Numbered from the stretch's first letter, positions 34,140 to 42,955 are shown. The stretch is DNA of 64,000 nucleotides from Candidatus Avedoeria danica (GCA_016703025.1 JADJCV010000004.1:2297501-2361500), one strand, 5' to 3'. Notes: a model not told the origin generated them from the letters alone. Translations and numbers: made by a program.

Positions 34140-35323
34140 CGCCGGCCGCCGTCGCCCGCCGCCCGGATCCCCGCTGCACGCGCCTGGCCATCGTCGGCGT
34201 CGGCGGCGCCGGTGTGGCGACGCTGGCATGGCTGGCCGAGGCCGGCGGCATCGAGGCACGGCTCATCGCGGTGGATGCGTGCGCGGCGACGTTGGGCGGC
34301 GTCCCGGACAACGGTGGCCCGCCCTGGCGGCCGGCGGCCCCGATCTGCATCCAGCTGCCGCGTTCGACGGGCGGACGGACCACGCCCGACGCGCGAGCCG
34401 ATGCGGCCCGGTCCATCGAGCCCGTGCTGCGCGCCGCCGTCCTGGACGCCGACCTCGTCTTCGTCGTCGCCGGCCTTTCCGGCGACACGGGCGGCGGCGT
34501 CGCCCCTGTGGTGGCCGAGCTTGCCAAGGCCGGTGGGGCGCTCGTCGTCGGCTTCGGCCTCGCACCGTTCCCGTTCGAGCCGGAGCGCAACCACCAAGCC
34601 GCGGCCACGGCCGAGGCGCGCCTGCTGTCGGCGTGCGACGCCGTCGTGACGCTCGACGGTGACCTGGCGTTCGGCGTCGTCGGCGCCGACCTGCCGTTGG
34701 AGTGGGCCGCCGCCGCGGCACGCGAGGTCGTCCGCCAGACCGCCGTCGGCATCGCCGCCTTCGCCGATGCGGGCGGCTGCCTGAAGATCGGCCTCCCCGA
34801 CCTGGTGCGCCTGTTCGGGAACGGAGGGCGGAGCTGCGTTGCCACCGGCACGGCAGCTCCCCGTGCCGTCGAGGACAGGAACTCATCGACGCCGGCCTGG
34901 CTCGGCGCGCTCTCACCGGCCGAACGCGCCGTCACCGCAGCGCTTGACAGTCCGTTCACCGACCTGGCGGCCATTGCGACCGCCGACCGCGTGCTCTGTC
35001 AGATCACCGCCGGCCCCGACCTGGCACTCGCCGATGTCGATGCCGCGATCGAACGCCTGCATGGCGCGATCCGCCCGGGCTGCGACGTGCGCGTCGGCGT
35101 CCTGTCCGGCGCGCTGCTGCCAGGCTCGGCACGGGTACTCGTCATCGGAACGGCCGTTCCGGAGCGGAGTGGGGCGAACGTCGTCCCGTTTTCGCGCGAG
35201 CCGCTGAGCCCGCGCGCAGCGATCGGCCGCGCGGATCGCGACGGTGTCTGCGCGCAGGCGGACGGGGCGGCGGGGGCGATCGGCGTGGTGCGCGAGCGGC
35301 CGGTGCGGGCGGCGGCGGGGTAG
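34103..35323 (+). CDS. divergent FtsZ/tubulin-superfamily protein
   Basis: A 406-aa protein (395 aa if GTG 34136 is used). The N-terminal Rossmann strand 'LAIVGVGGAGVATLAWLAEA' and 'LIAVDACAATL' match FtsZ 'VIGVGGGG...' and 'FIAVNTDAQAL'. The tubulin G-box is altered to 'AGLSGDTGGGVAPVVAELA' (FtsZ: GGGTGTGAAPVIA) and is followed by 'GALVVGFGLAPFPFE'. The C-terminal domain aligns through 'LDSPFTDLAAI', 'LCQITAGPDLALADVDAAI' and 'DVRVGVL'. In the catalytic T7 loop (FtsZ NxDFADV) this protein reads 'IGLPDLV', so the asparagine and first aspartate are lost and one aspartate remains. It probably binds nucleotide but may hydrolyse it poorly, forming stable filaments. No C-terminal FtsA/ZipA-binding peptide is seen, so it is not the division FtsZ. 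Last gene of the sigma-54 cassette. Confidence 0.85.
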   Translation: MGDGRNRGPRPVTPAAVARRPDPRCTRLAIVGVGGAGVATLAWLAEAGGIEARLIAVDACAATLGGVPDNGGPPWRPAAPICIQLPRSTGGRTTPDARADAARSIEPVLRAAVLDADLVFVVAGLSGDTGGGVAPVVAELAKAGGALVVGFGLAPFPFEPERNHQAAATAEARLLSACDAVVTLDGDLAFGVVGADLPLEWAAAAAREVVRQTAVGIAAFADAGGCLKIGLPDLVRLFGNGGRSCVATGTAAPRAVEDRNSSTPAWLGALSPAERAVTAALDSPFTDLAAIATADRVLCQITAGPDLALADVDAAIERLHGAIRPGCDVRVGVLSGALLPGSARVLVIGTAVPERSGANVVPFSREPLSPRAAIGRADRDGVCAQADGAAGAIGVVRERPVRAAAG

Positions 35324-35330
35324 GGTGTGG

Positions 35331-35396
35331 GCAGTTAGTTGGTGGCGGACAGTTGGTGACAGACAGTTGATGGGTGGCAGACAGTTGATGGCGGAC
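35331..35396. repeat. imperfect repeat array between convergent genes
   Basis: Four variants of [ga]cagtt[ga][ga]tgg... at about 16-bp steps lie between the FtsZ-like gene (ends 35323) and the convergent membrane kinase-like gene (ends 35477). The rest of the 153-bp gap shows no terminator hairpin with T-run. Function unknown. Confidence 0.65.
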
Positions 35397-35476
35397 AAGA
35401 GAGCAGCGACGGCTTCCGCCGCTGACACCGTTGCCCAGGAGAGCCCGCGGCCTCCGAGAACTCGCTGCCTCGCCCC

Positions 35477-38152
35477 CTACGCCGCCCGCCCCACCGGCAA
35501 CCGCAAGCACAGCTGAACCCGCTGGTCTTCGGGCGTCCGCCGGGTGAACCACGCCTCGCAGCCCGGGAAGCCGCGTGCGGCCAGGGCGTGGCCGACCCGC
35601 AGCGCGGCCGGGTGTGACGCAAGCGCGGCCTCGTCGAGCAAGCGGCGCGGCGTCATCGGCGTGAGGCCGCCATCCAACAGGTCGATGACGACGACGATCG
35701 CGCTGGCCGGATCGCCCGGGACGATCGCCTCGTGGCGCACGTGGACCGACAGGTGCGAGCCCCAGCTGGCGGTCGCGACGGCGCCGGTCACGACGGCCAG
35801 CGCCACGTGCTCCAGCAGCCGGACGTCGACCGTCACGTCCGACGGCACGATGCCGCGCACGCCGCGGAACCGGATCCCCCGCAGCGCGAAGAGGTCGCGC
35901 AGGCTGCGCTCCGTCGTCGCGCCCAGCACGCCGATGTCGACGGCGCCGAGCTCGGGACGATGCCGGTGCGTGGCCAGGCTGCGCTGCGCGGCGAGCGCGC
36001 CGAGCACCGCGCGCAGGCCGGCGGCGTGGCCGTCGAGGACCGCGAGGTGGCGCATCAGATCCGGTACGGGCATCCGGACCTCGGCGTCCAGCGACTCGCC
36101 CTGCAGCCGGAGGTCGACCAGCGGGTCGCGCAGTGCATCCAGCAGATCGACGAGGATGGATTCGCTGCCCGCGGCCGCGTCCGCCGTCGTCGTGACGACG
36201 AGCGTGGCGCCAAGGCGGTTGCGGTGGCGCCAGTTCGGCCGATCGATCGGCTCCACGCGCACGACGGTGTCCATCGCGTGCAGCGGCACCCGTCCGCCTT
36301 GAAGCGTGCTCGAGGCGTCGCGGAGCGAGTGGACCAGCGTCCGCGCCCCGGGCCCAGGGATGTCGATTCGGTGGCCGGGCAGGAGCGCCGCCCCCACCAG
36401 GAGCCGCCGGGCGGCGGTGTTCGCCAGAATCACACGGCCGTCGGCATCGCAGACGACGACACCCCACGGCAGCGGCTCGATCAACCGTTGGTGTGCCTCG
36501 ACACGCGCCAGGTACGACGTCGCCGGCGCGGGCACCATCTGCGCGGCGCCGGCGAGCGCATCCGACAGCACCGGGTGGCCCTCGACGCGGCGCTCGATCC
36601 CGTCCAGACGCGATCCGAAACGCGCCACGTCGCCGTGCAGCGCCGCCACCTCGGCGCGCAGCCGGGCGATGTCGTCGGCCGTCGCGGCGGGCGCAGCCGG
36701 TTGCGGCGGGGCGACGGGCTCGTCGAGGCCGGCAAGGCGGTGGGCCAGCGCGGCGGCGGACGCAGCCAGCTTGGCCGGGTCGTCCCGCCGCCACGGGCCG
36801 TACGCGCTGCCGGCGACGAGGACGACACGCGTCGGCCGGCCGCCGGCGGCCAGCAGGATCGGCCCGTCGAACGGCAGGCCGAGATGTCCGTACAGGTCGT
36901 CGACGTCGCGCGCCTCGGTCCGGCTGCCCAAGGCCCCATCGCCGGACTGCAGAGCGCGCTTCACGGCCGCCAGCTGGGTCAGCGGCCGCCGATAGAGCTC
37001 CTGCAGCGCGCCCGACGGCGTCAGCGCCCAGAAGCGCACGGCTTCGTCCTCGACGAGCCCGGCGTACACGACGGCGGCGTCCAGTTCCTTCAACGCTTCG
37101 CCGAGCGCCCGGCCCATCGCACCCGCCAGCGCCAACCGCGCCCGCGCCGACGCGCCCGGCCGGCCCGGACCGACGGCGTCGGTGCCCCGTGCCCCGGTCG
37201 TGCGGACCGCGCGCCAAGCCGCTCGTGCCCGCCTCTGCGCACCGTCCGCCACCGCTCGTCCCGACGAGGCCAGGGCGATCGCCGTGCCGGCGACGATCGA
37301 CGATGTCCGGGCGACGGCGGTGGATGTCCGGGCGACGGCGGTCGAGGCCCGTTTGACGGCCGCCTCGAGAGCGGCAGAGGCTTCCTGCGCCACGATCGCC
37401 GTCCCCGTGCGCATGGCGGCAGCCTCGCCGCGCAGGACGGCCAGCGCGATCCAGGCGCCCGCCGCCAGCACCCCGGCGCGCCACAGCGCCGCGGCCGCCG
37501 GCATCGGCCAAATGGCCTGCAGCGCGCTGCCGAGAGCGAGCATGCCGAGGCCGACGAGGGGGTGGTGCGGGATCATCGCCGTACGTGCCCTGACCGCGCG
37601 CGGGCGGGCGACGGTGCGGGCAACCGTTCGGGCGACGGCAGGGCCGGCGATGGCCAAGGCCAGCGCCAGCGTGCCGGTCGCCAGGACGACGTCGGCGAGG
37701 ACGGCCCGGCTGGTGGCCGAGGCGGCGCCGGCGCGCGCCGCGGCGGCCCAGCCGGGCGCGGACGCGAGCCAGGCGACAGCCATGGCGGCGGATCCCGCGA
37801 GGAAGGCGGGCACGGCACGCTCGATCGTCGATCGCTCGAACGCCGGTCGCACGGCGATGACGATGGCGACCACGACCATGCCGCCGAGCAGGCGGTCGGC
37901 AGGGGCTTGCCAGTGGGCGATGTCGGCGAGGCGGAGGACGAGATCGCTCAGCAGCTGCAGCGCCCCGACGAGCGAGAGCGCGGCCAGCGATCGTACGGCA
38001 GGGTCGCCGCGCCACGTCGGGGCGGCCGGTGCTGCGCGGTGGCGCATGGCGCCGCTACGTACGGTGCGGAGGGTCGGCCATGCGAGAGCCAGGAGCAGCG
38101 CGGGTCCAGGGCCCTGTAGAAAGCGCAGCACGGGTTCCGACCATCGGGGCAT
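35477..38152 (-). CDS. multi-helix membrane sensor resembling a pseudo-histidine kinase
   Basis: An 891-aa protein. About seven hydrophobic helices fill residues 10-255, followed by Ala/Thr/Val-rich helical repeats ('STAVARTSTAVARTS'). A GAF-like part (about 330-460), a coiled coil ('IARLRAEVAALHGDVARFG') and a PAS-like domain ('LPWGVVVCDADGRVILANTA', about 560-600) come next. The last about 200 residues follow the kinase layout, but where an H-box is expected ('DLLDALRDPLVDLRLQ') there is no histidine. The N-box ('RLLEHVALAVVTGAVATA') has no asparagine, and the G1 box is reduced to 'VVIDLLDGGLTP'. It therefore looks catalytically dead. It ends 153 bp from the FtsZ-like gene, convergent. It could sense the membrane or envelope and control the soluble kinase at 21.8 kb. 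Family assignment is by layout only. Confidence 0.6.
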   Translation of the reverse strand: MPRWSEPVLRFLQGPGPALLLALAWPTLRTVRSGAMRHRAAPAAPTWRGDPAVRSLAALSLVGALQLLSDLVLRLADIAHWQAPADRLLGGMVVVAIVIAVRPAFERSTIERAVPAFLAGSAAMAVAWLASAPGWAAAARAGAASATSRAVLADVVLATGTLALALAIAGPAVARTVARTVARPRAVRARTAMIPHHPLVGLGMLALGSALQAIWPMPAAAALWRAGVLAAGAWIALAVLRGEAAAMRTGTAIVAQEASAALEAAVKRASTAVARTSTAVARTSSIVAGTAIALASSGRAVADGAQRRARAAWRAVRTTGARGTDAVGPGRPGASARARLALAGAMGRALGEALKELDAAVVYAGLVEDEAVRFWALTPSGALQELYRRPLTQLAAVKRALQSGDGALGSRTEARDVDDLYGHLGLPFDGPILLAAGGRPTRVVLVAGSAYGPWRRDDPAKLAASAAALAHRLAGLDEPVAPPQPAAPAATADDIARLRAEVAALHGDVARFGSRLDGIERRVEGHPVLSDALAGAAQMVPAPATSYLARVEAHQRLIEPLPWGVVVCDADGRVILANTAARRLLVGAALLPGHRIDIPGPGARTLVHSLRDASSTLQGGRVPLHAMDTVVRVEPIDRPNWRHRNRLGATLVVTTTADAAAGSESILVDLLDALRDPLVDLRLQGESLDAEVRMPVPDLMRHLAVLDGHAAGLRAVLGALAAQRSLATHRHRPELGAVDIGVLGATTERSLRDLFALRGIRFRGVRGIVPSDVTVDVRLLEHVALAVVTGAVATASWGSHLSVHVRHEAIVPGDPASAIVVVIDLLDGGLTPMTPRRLLDEAALASHPAALRVGHALAARGFPGCEAWFTRRTPEDQRVQLCLRLPVGRAA

Positions 38153-38193
38153 GGCATCCGGTCCGTCGGCGGCGTCGCTCGTCGACCGGGGCG

Positions 38194-38223
38194 AGTATAC
38201 CGGAAGGTGAGGCGGCGGCCCAA
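38194..38223 (-). promoter_or_regulatory. sigma-70-like promoter for the membrane kinase-like gene
   Basis: On the minus strand TTGGGC (38223-38218) and TATACT (38199-38194) are 18 bp apart, with the -10 box 41 bp before ATG 38152. The -10 is good, the -35 only fair. Confidence 0.4.
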
Positions 38224-38224
38224 T

Positions 38225-38276
38225 GCGTTAGGGCAGTGCGTCAGGGCAGTGCGTCAGAGCCGTGCGCCAGGGCAAC
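38225..38276. repeat. 13-bp tandem repeat, 4 units
   Basis: gcg[tc][tc]agggcagt-like units at 38225, 38238, 38251 and 38264, increasingly diverged, directly upstream of the kinase-like gene's promoter. Too short and without spacers to be a CRISPR. It may be a regulator array or slippage product. Confidence 0.75.
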
Positions 38277-38378
38277 GCCTCCGGGCATTGCCGCAGGGCT
38301 GCCCGTCGCACCGCATCACCCACACGGGGTCGAGCAAGTCCACCGCACGGCGATGGCGCACGGCGCCGGCACACGACG

Positions 38379-39077
38379 CTACCGCACGACCTGCCCTTCC
38401 TTCAGCCGGGTGTACACGACCAGCCGCTGCCCGTAGTTGGCCTGGCCGGCGTTCCACGCGCCGTCGCACGTGATGAGGTTCAACATGCGCCGCGCCGTGG
38501 CGCCGAATACCTTCTGCACCGGCGCGCGGTCGAAGGCATAGCGTTCCTTGGCCTCGACGACGAAGATGAAGCGATCACCGTTCTCGTACGTCACCTCGAC
38601 CTCGTCGCCGGGCACCAGCATGCGCAGCTTGTAGAAGACGGCCGGGCCGTACGGATCGTCCAAGTGGCCACTGATCACGCTCGTCTTGCCGGCTTGGCCG
38701 GGCAGCGCGCTCTCGTTGAACCAGGCCACGTTGCGCGAGATCCGCGGCACGTCGACCTTGCCTTCCTTGTCCCGCCCGCTCCGCTCGATCGACGCATCGA
38801 CGCCGATCGCCGGGATGCGGAGCCGGATCGGGACGCCGGCGGCCTGGAATGGGTCGGGGGTCGGCGTCTGGTAGGGCACGGTGGCCGTGGCCGTCGGCGG
38901 CGGGGTGAGCGTTTCCGAGGCGGCCGGCAGCGGGGTGTACGTCGGCTCGAGTTCTTCCCTGGCCCAGCCGGACATCGTCTCGGGCAGGACGTCGGCGCTG
39001 GCGCCGCCGCACGCGGTGCCGGAGAGCGGGGCGACGAGCGCGAACGCCAAGATGGCGAGGCGGGTGCAACGGTTCAT
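38379..39077 (-). CDS. sortase (class E/F-like) transpeptidase
   Basis: A 232-aa exported enzyme. An N-terminal signal segment (residues 5-22, 'LAILAFALVAPLSGTAC') may be a signal peptide or an imperfect lipobox ending at Cys23. A Thr/Pro stalk (45-75, 'TPPPTATATVPYQTPTP') leads to the sortase barrel. The catalytic residues are His138 in 'VISGHLDD', Cys204 in 'LNLITCDG' and Arg218 in 'GQRLVVYTR'. Sortases cut a C-terminal sorting motif and transfer the protein to an amine acceptor. No LPxTG-type substrate is encoded nearby, as is common for single sortases in Chloroflexota. Met39077 is chosen because upstream codons lie in the intergenic gap. It is 77 bp downstream of the PIG-L gene on the same strand, so the two may be co-transcribed. 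Confidence 0.88.
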   Translation of the reverse strand: MNRCTRLAILAFALVAPLSGTACGGASADVLPETMSGWAREELEPTYTPLPAASETLTPPPTATATVPYQTPTPDPFQAAGVPIRLRIPAIGVDASIERSGRDKEGKVDVPRISRNVAWFNESALPGQAGKTSVISGHLDDPYGPAVFYKLRMLVPGDEVEVTYENGDRFIFVVEAKERYAFDRAPVQKVFGATARRMLNLITCDGAWNAGQANYGQRLVVYTRLKEGQVVR

Positions 39078-39154
39078 CGAATCGTCTCCGCGTCGAGCGC
39101 GCCGCGCGGCGGTCCTGCACGCATCTTGCGGCGCGCGAAGCGTCGTGCGGCGCG

Positions 39155-39862
39155 TCATGCCGGCAACACGATCCGCTTGAAGCCCTCGGCCAGCGCCAGC
39201 CCGTTGGCCGCGCCGATCGTGGCAGCGCGCTCGCGAACGCGCTGCGCCAACACTTCGGGATCGCCGAACTGCGATCGGTGGGCGTGGAGCGCCGTGATCT
39301 TGCGGTCGATCACGGCGCTGATGTCCACGATGTGGTCCGGATTCGGGTTGATCGTCAGCCAGACCTCGCGCACCTTGTGGACCTCGAGCCCTTCCGCCAG
39401 CAGGTGCGGCGCGTTCAGGAAGTCGCGCGCCGTCGGGAACACGGCCTCGAGCGTCGCCTGGCCGACGGCGCGGTGGTCGGGGTGGTTGACGTAGGTGTCC
39501 GTGTAGTACGTCGACGGGTCGTGCGTGATGACGATGTCGGGCTGATGTCGCCGGATCTCGCGGGTGATCGCATGGCGCAGCGCCAGATCGGCCACGACCT
39601 CGCCGTCCGGCAGGCCGAGAAACACGATGTCCTCCACGCCGAGCACCCGCGCCGCCGCCCGCTGCTCGTCGACGCGGAGCGCGGCGAGCGCCGGGCCGGT
39701 GAGCGACCGATCGCCCGTGCCCTTCGAGCCGTCCGTGACGATGACGTACGTCACGGCGGCGCCGCCGTCCGTCAGTGTGGCGATCGTGCCGGCGGCCGGG
39801 AACTCGGGGTCGTCCGGGTGGGCGACGACGACGAGGACGCGTTCGATGGGTGGTGTGGTCAT
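39155..39862 (-). CDS. PIG-L/LmbE-family deacetylase
   Basis: A 235-aa zinc-dependent N-deacetylase. The metal-binding signature 'VVAHPDDPEFPAAGTI' (His15, Asp17, Asp18) is followed by 'VIVTDGSKGTG', 'DIVITHDPSTYYTD' and 'YVNHPDHRAVG', which supplies the third zinc ligand, and by 'TINPNPDHIVDIS'. The length is typical. Family members deacetylate N-acetylglucosaminyl lipids or thiol precursors (bacillithiol and mycothiol pathways) and similar sugars. The specific substrate is not readable. No signal peptide, so cytoplasmic. It may belong to glycolipid synthesis together with the surface-glycan genes in this window. The following 258-bp gap to the divergent propeller protein holds a repeat-rich promoter region. 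Confidence 0.92.
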   Translation of the reverse strand: MTTPPIERVLVVVAHPDDPEFPAAGTIATLTDGGAAVTYVIVTDGSKGTGDRSLTGPALAALRVDEQRAAARVLGVEDIVFLGLPDGEVVADLALRHAITREIRRHQPDIVITHDPSTYYTDTYVNHPDHRAVGQATLEAVFPTARDFLNAPHLLAEGLEVHKVREVWLTINPNPDHIVDISAVIDRKITALHAHRSQFGDPEVLAQRVRERAATIGAANGLALAEGFKRIVLPA

Positions 39863-39984
39863 GGCCCCATTCTACGGGCGGATCGGGTGGTCGCCAATGC
39901 GGAGCACGGCGGATCGATGCGCGCTCACCATGCGGACGAGGGCACCGCACGGCCGCACGCCGCCGTATCGCCCCGCCCATCGCG

Positions 39985-40005
39985 ACGTCGTATACGTCGT
40001 ATACT
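39985..40005 (+). promoter_or_regulatory. ACGTCGTAT direct repeat with TATACT box
   Basis: acgtcgtat is repeated head to tail (39985-39993, 39994-40002) and runs into TATACT (40000-40005), 116 bp before ATG 40121. The gap 39863-40120 separates divergent genes. The repeat could be an operator overlapping the promoter of the propeller protein. No good -35 is seen. Confidence 0.35.
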
Positions 40006-40120
40006 GCGTGTCGGCCGGCCGCGGTCATGTCTCTTCACGTACCCCCGACCGCCGATTCCGCGCCCGGTCGATTTCCGTGCCCACGATATCCGTGCCCAGT
40101 CGCTCGAGGATGATGACGGA

Positions 40121-42949
40121 ATGACGATGTCCGCTCCATGCGCCCCGCGTACCCGTTCGATCGTGCTCGCGCTCGCGGCGGCCCTCTGCGTGGCGACGGC
40201 GCTGGCCGCCGCGCCCGCGGAACCGCCGGCGCAGGCGCAAGGCGTGGCCAAGCCGTTGCCGACCGGTGCGTGGACGTCGTTCGCGCACGGCAACGACATC
40301 CTGGCGCTCGCGTGGGACAGCAACGTTCTTTGGTCCGGTTCGCGGGCCGGCGGCTTGGTCCGGTGGCAGGACGGTGAGGGCGTGCAGTTCCTCCGCCCGC
40401 AGGATCCGCTCGGCGGCAACACGGTGCGCGACATCGCCGTCGGCACGGACGGTCGGGTCTGGATCGCCAACGAGGGTGGTCTGACGGTGCTCTTCGACAA
40501 TGAGACCGCCGCGAAGTCGGACGACAGCTGGTACACCTACACCATGTCGAACACCGCCGGCGGCCTGCCGTCGGACGACGTCCGCGCGGTCGCCGTCGAC
40601 GGGACGACGATCTGGGTAGGCACGACGCAGCGCTGGGACCGCGTGAACGGCACGCACACCGGCGGCGGCCTGGCGCGGCTGGAGACGAAAGGCACGCCGG
40701 ACGCGTCCGACGATGCCTGGGCGCGGGTCTACACGTTCGACAACACGTACATCAAGTCGCCCACCGGCGACGACAAGCTCGGCCTCGTTTCGGACAACAT
40801 CGAGGACGTCGTCGTCACGCCGCAGGGCAATGTCTGGGTCGCCACGTCGCCGCACTGGCGGCTGGAGCAGGAGCGGGTGGGCGAGCAGGCGCCGGTCCAG
40901 CGCTGGACGCGGATGCACGGCGGCTTGAGCTACCTGGCCACGAACCACACGTGGGACACCGCCGACGACGTCTGGACATCGAACAGCTGCGAGAACAAAG
41001 AAGTCACGGTGACGTGCTCCGTCCAATCGCTCGGCATCGACCCGCAAGGCTATGTGTGGGCGGGCATCGGCGGGCGGGGCGTCCTGTGGTTCCGCGGCGA
41101 CCAGGCGACGATCCCCGACGAGCTCAGCCGCCGCTTCTCGGTCCAGGGCGAGTCCGGCTACCCGCTGCGCTTCGTCGACGACATCGCGTTCGGGCCGGCG
41201 AGCGATCCGGCGCTCGTGAACACGGTCTGGATGGCGTCGCGGGACGGCGGGCTCGTCGTCCTCAACCACAAGTTCACGCTGGCCAACCGCAACGACGACG
41301 TCTGGAACCTCGGCCGCGACGTGCCGTTCACGTCCGCCGACGGCTTGGCGCGCGACCGCGTGCAGGCCGTCGCGCTCGGCGGCGGGCGGGCGTGGGTCGG
41401 CACGGGACCGTACATCGGCGGCGCCGGCGGCATCAGCCCGTTGGACACCGTCAACCTCACGTTCAGCGCACCGCTCGTCACCGCGCAGTCGCCGGCGACG
41501 AACTTCATCACCGCCCTGGCGCTCGGCGCGCCCGGCTCGCGCTGGGCGGGCCACCTCTGGATCGGAACCGGCAGCCGCATCCAGCGGCGTTTCGGGGCGG
41601 GGGTGATCGACCTCGACACCAAGGGCACGCTCACCAGGGCCGACGATATCTGGACACCGTATACGACCGTCGGCACGGATTCCGACAAGGCGCCGCCGTG
41701 GACCGGCCTCGTCGGCGACAACGTGCTCTCGATCGCCGGCGACGGCGATAAGATGTGGTTCGGCAGCGCCGAGTCGACGTGGGACGGCAAGAACAAGAAG
41801 TACCAGGACGGCGGGCTGGCCGTGTTCGACGGCACGAGCTGGACGGCGCGAACGCCGTTCAACACCGGCACCCCCGCCGGCCTGCGCGACGCCAGCGTGA
41901 GCTCCTTGGCGCGCGGCTGCTCGGGCGACGTCTGGGTCGGCACCGGCAACCCATGGGACGCATACGGCGAGGGGATCGACGTCCTCACGCCGGGCAACTC
42001 GGTCCACGTCGTGGCCCAGGACAAGTGGGTGGCCCACAACTACATCAGCAAGGCGGTCGACGGGCTGCCGTCAAAGAACATCACGGCGATCAGCGTGAAC
42101 TGCGCGGCCAAGAAGGTCGGCGTTGCGGCCTCCCACCACGTCCGCCAGCCGGACGGCGGCTCGCCCGGCGGCTCGCTCGTCGGCGGCGGCATCGCGCTGT
42201 TCGACCTCGACACGAGCACGTGGAAGCGCTGGGACTCCCGCACCGGCTTCATCAGCTTCAACAACGGCGATCTGCTGGCCGAAGCGAGTTCCGTGGCCGT
42301 CAGCGACAGCGGCGTGCTCCACGGCGGCACGTACGGCACGGACAAGACGAGCACCGAACTCCTGGTCAACGAGAAGCCGTTCTGGCCCGCCGTCCTGAAC
42401 ACGTTCGCCGACCCGACGTGGTCGAAACGCGTCTTCTCCCACTCCGGCACGGTCAGCACGTTGGCCCACGATCCCGACGGCCGCCTGTGGGCCGGCACGT
42501 CGCGCGGCGGGATGGCGCGCGAGAGCGCGAGCCCCGAGAACTGGCGCGAGGGGCCCGACCCGGGGGGTCTGCAGGTCTTCGACGGCGCCGCATGGCACAC
42601 CCTGGCCGTGACGAACACCGGCCTCGTGGCCAACGACATCAGCGCCGTCGCGATCGGCGCGGACGGCACGGTGTGGGTCGGCACCGAAGGCTGGGGCCTC
42701 GCCCGCTTCTCCCCAGGCGCCGCCGTGCCGACGCCAACACCGACGGTCCCGGTCACGCCCGGCACGGTCTTCCCGACCGCCACCCCGTCCCCGACGATCG
42801 AGGTCACGCCCACCCAACCCGGCACCCCCGGCGGCACATCGCCCACCCCGACGCGCGGCACCCCGACCGCCACCCGCACGCGGACGGGCACGCCCGGGGG
42901 GGTGACGCCGACGACCATCTACCTGCCGAGGGTGGTCAAGAGACGGTAA
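40121..42949 (+). CDS. secreted two-component-propeller (Reg_prop) protein
   Basis: A 942-aa exported protein. A signal peptide covers about residues 9-33 ('SIVLALAAALCVATALAA'). The body consists of repeated propeller strands such as 'DILALAWDSNVLWSG', 'VRDIAVGTDGRVWIAN', 'VRAVAVDGTTIWVGT' and 'ISAVAIGADGTVWVGT', that is, at least ten blades of the Reg_prop type, probably forming one or two seven-bladed propellers. A Thr/Pro stalk ('TPTPTVPVTPG', then 'TPTRGTPTATRTRTGTPGG') leads to the end IYLPRVVKRR. In intracellular sensors such propellers precede kinases. Here there is no kinase, only a stalk, so a surface-displayed binding or structural protein is more likely. ATG 40121 is chosen because it opens the signal peptide. 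A strong hairpin follows the stop. Confidence 0.85.
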   Translation: MTMSAPCAPRTRSIVLALAAALCVATALAAAPAEPPAQAQGVAKPLPTGAWTSFAHGNDILALAWDSNVLWSGSRAGGLVRWQDGEGVQFLRPQDPLGGNTVRDIAVGTDGRVWIANEGGLTVLFDNETAAKSDDSWYTYTMSNTAGGLPSDDVRAVAVDGTTIWVGTTQRWDRVNGTHTGGGLARLETKGTPDASDDAWARVYTFDNTYIKSPTGDDKLGLVSDNIEDVVVTPQGNVWVATSPHWRLEQERVGEQAPVQRWTRMHGGLSYLATNHTWDTADDVWTSNSCENKEVTVTCSVQSLGIDPQGYVWAGIGGRGVLWFRGDQATIPDELSRRFSVQGESGYPLRFVDDIAFGPASDPALVNTVWMASRDGGLVVLNHKFTLANRNDDVWNLGRDVPFTSADGLARDRVQAVALGGGRAWVGTGPYIGGAGGISPLDTVNLTFSAPLVTAQSPATNFITALALGAPGSRWAGHLWIGTGSRIQRRFGAGVIDLDTKGTLTRADDIWTPYTTVGTDSDKAPPWTGLVGDNVLSIAGDGDKMWFGSAESTWDGKNKKYQDGGLAVFDGTSWTARTPFNTGTPAGLRDASVSSLARGCSGDVWVGTGNPWDAYGEGIDVLTPGNSVHVVAQDKWVAHNYISKAVDGLPSKNITAISVNCAAKKVGVAASHHVRQPDGGSPGGSLVGGGIALFDLDTSTWKRWDSRTGFISFNNGDLLAEASSVAVSDSGVLHGGTYGTDKTSTELLVNEKPFWPAVLNTFADPTWSKRVFSHSGTVSTLAHDPDGRLWAGTSRGGMARESASPENWREGPDPGGLQVFDGAAWHTLAVTNTGLVANDISAVAIGADGTVWVGTEGWGLARFSPGAAVPTPTPTVPVTPGTVFPTATPSPTIEVTPTQPGTPGGTSPTPTRGTPTATRTRTGTPGGVTPTTIYLPRVVKRR

Positions 42950-42955
42950 CGCGGT

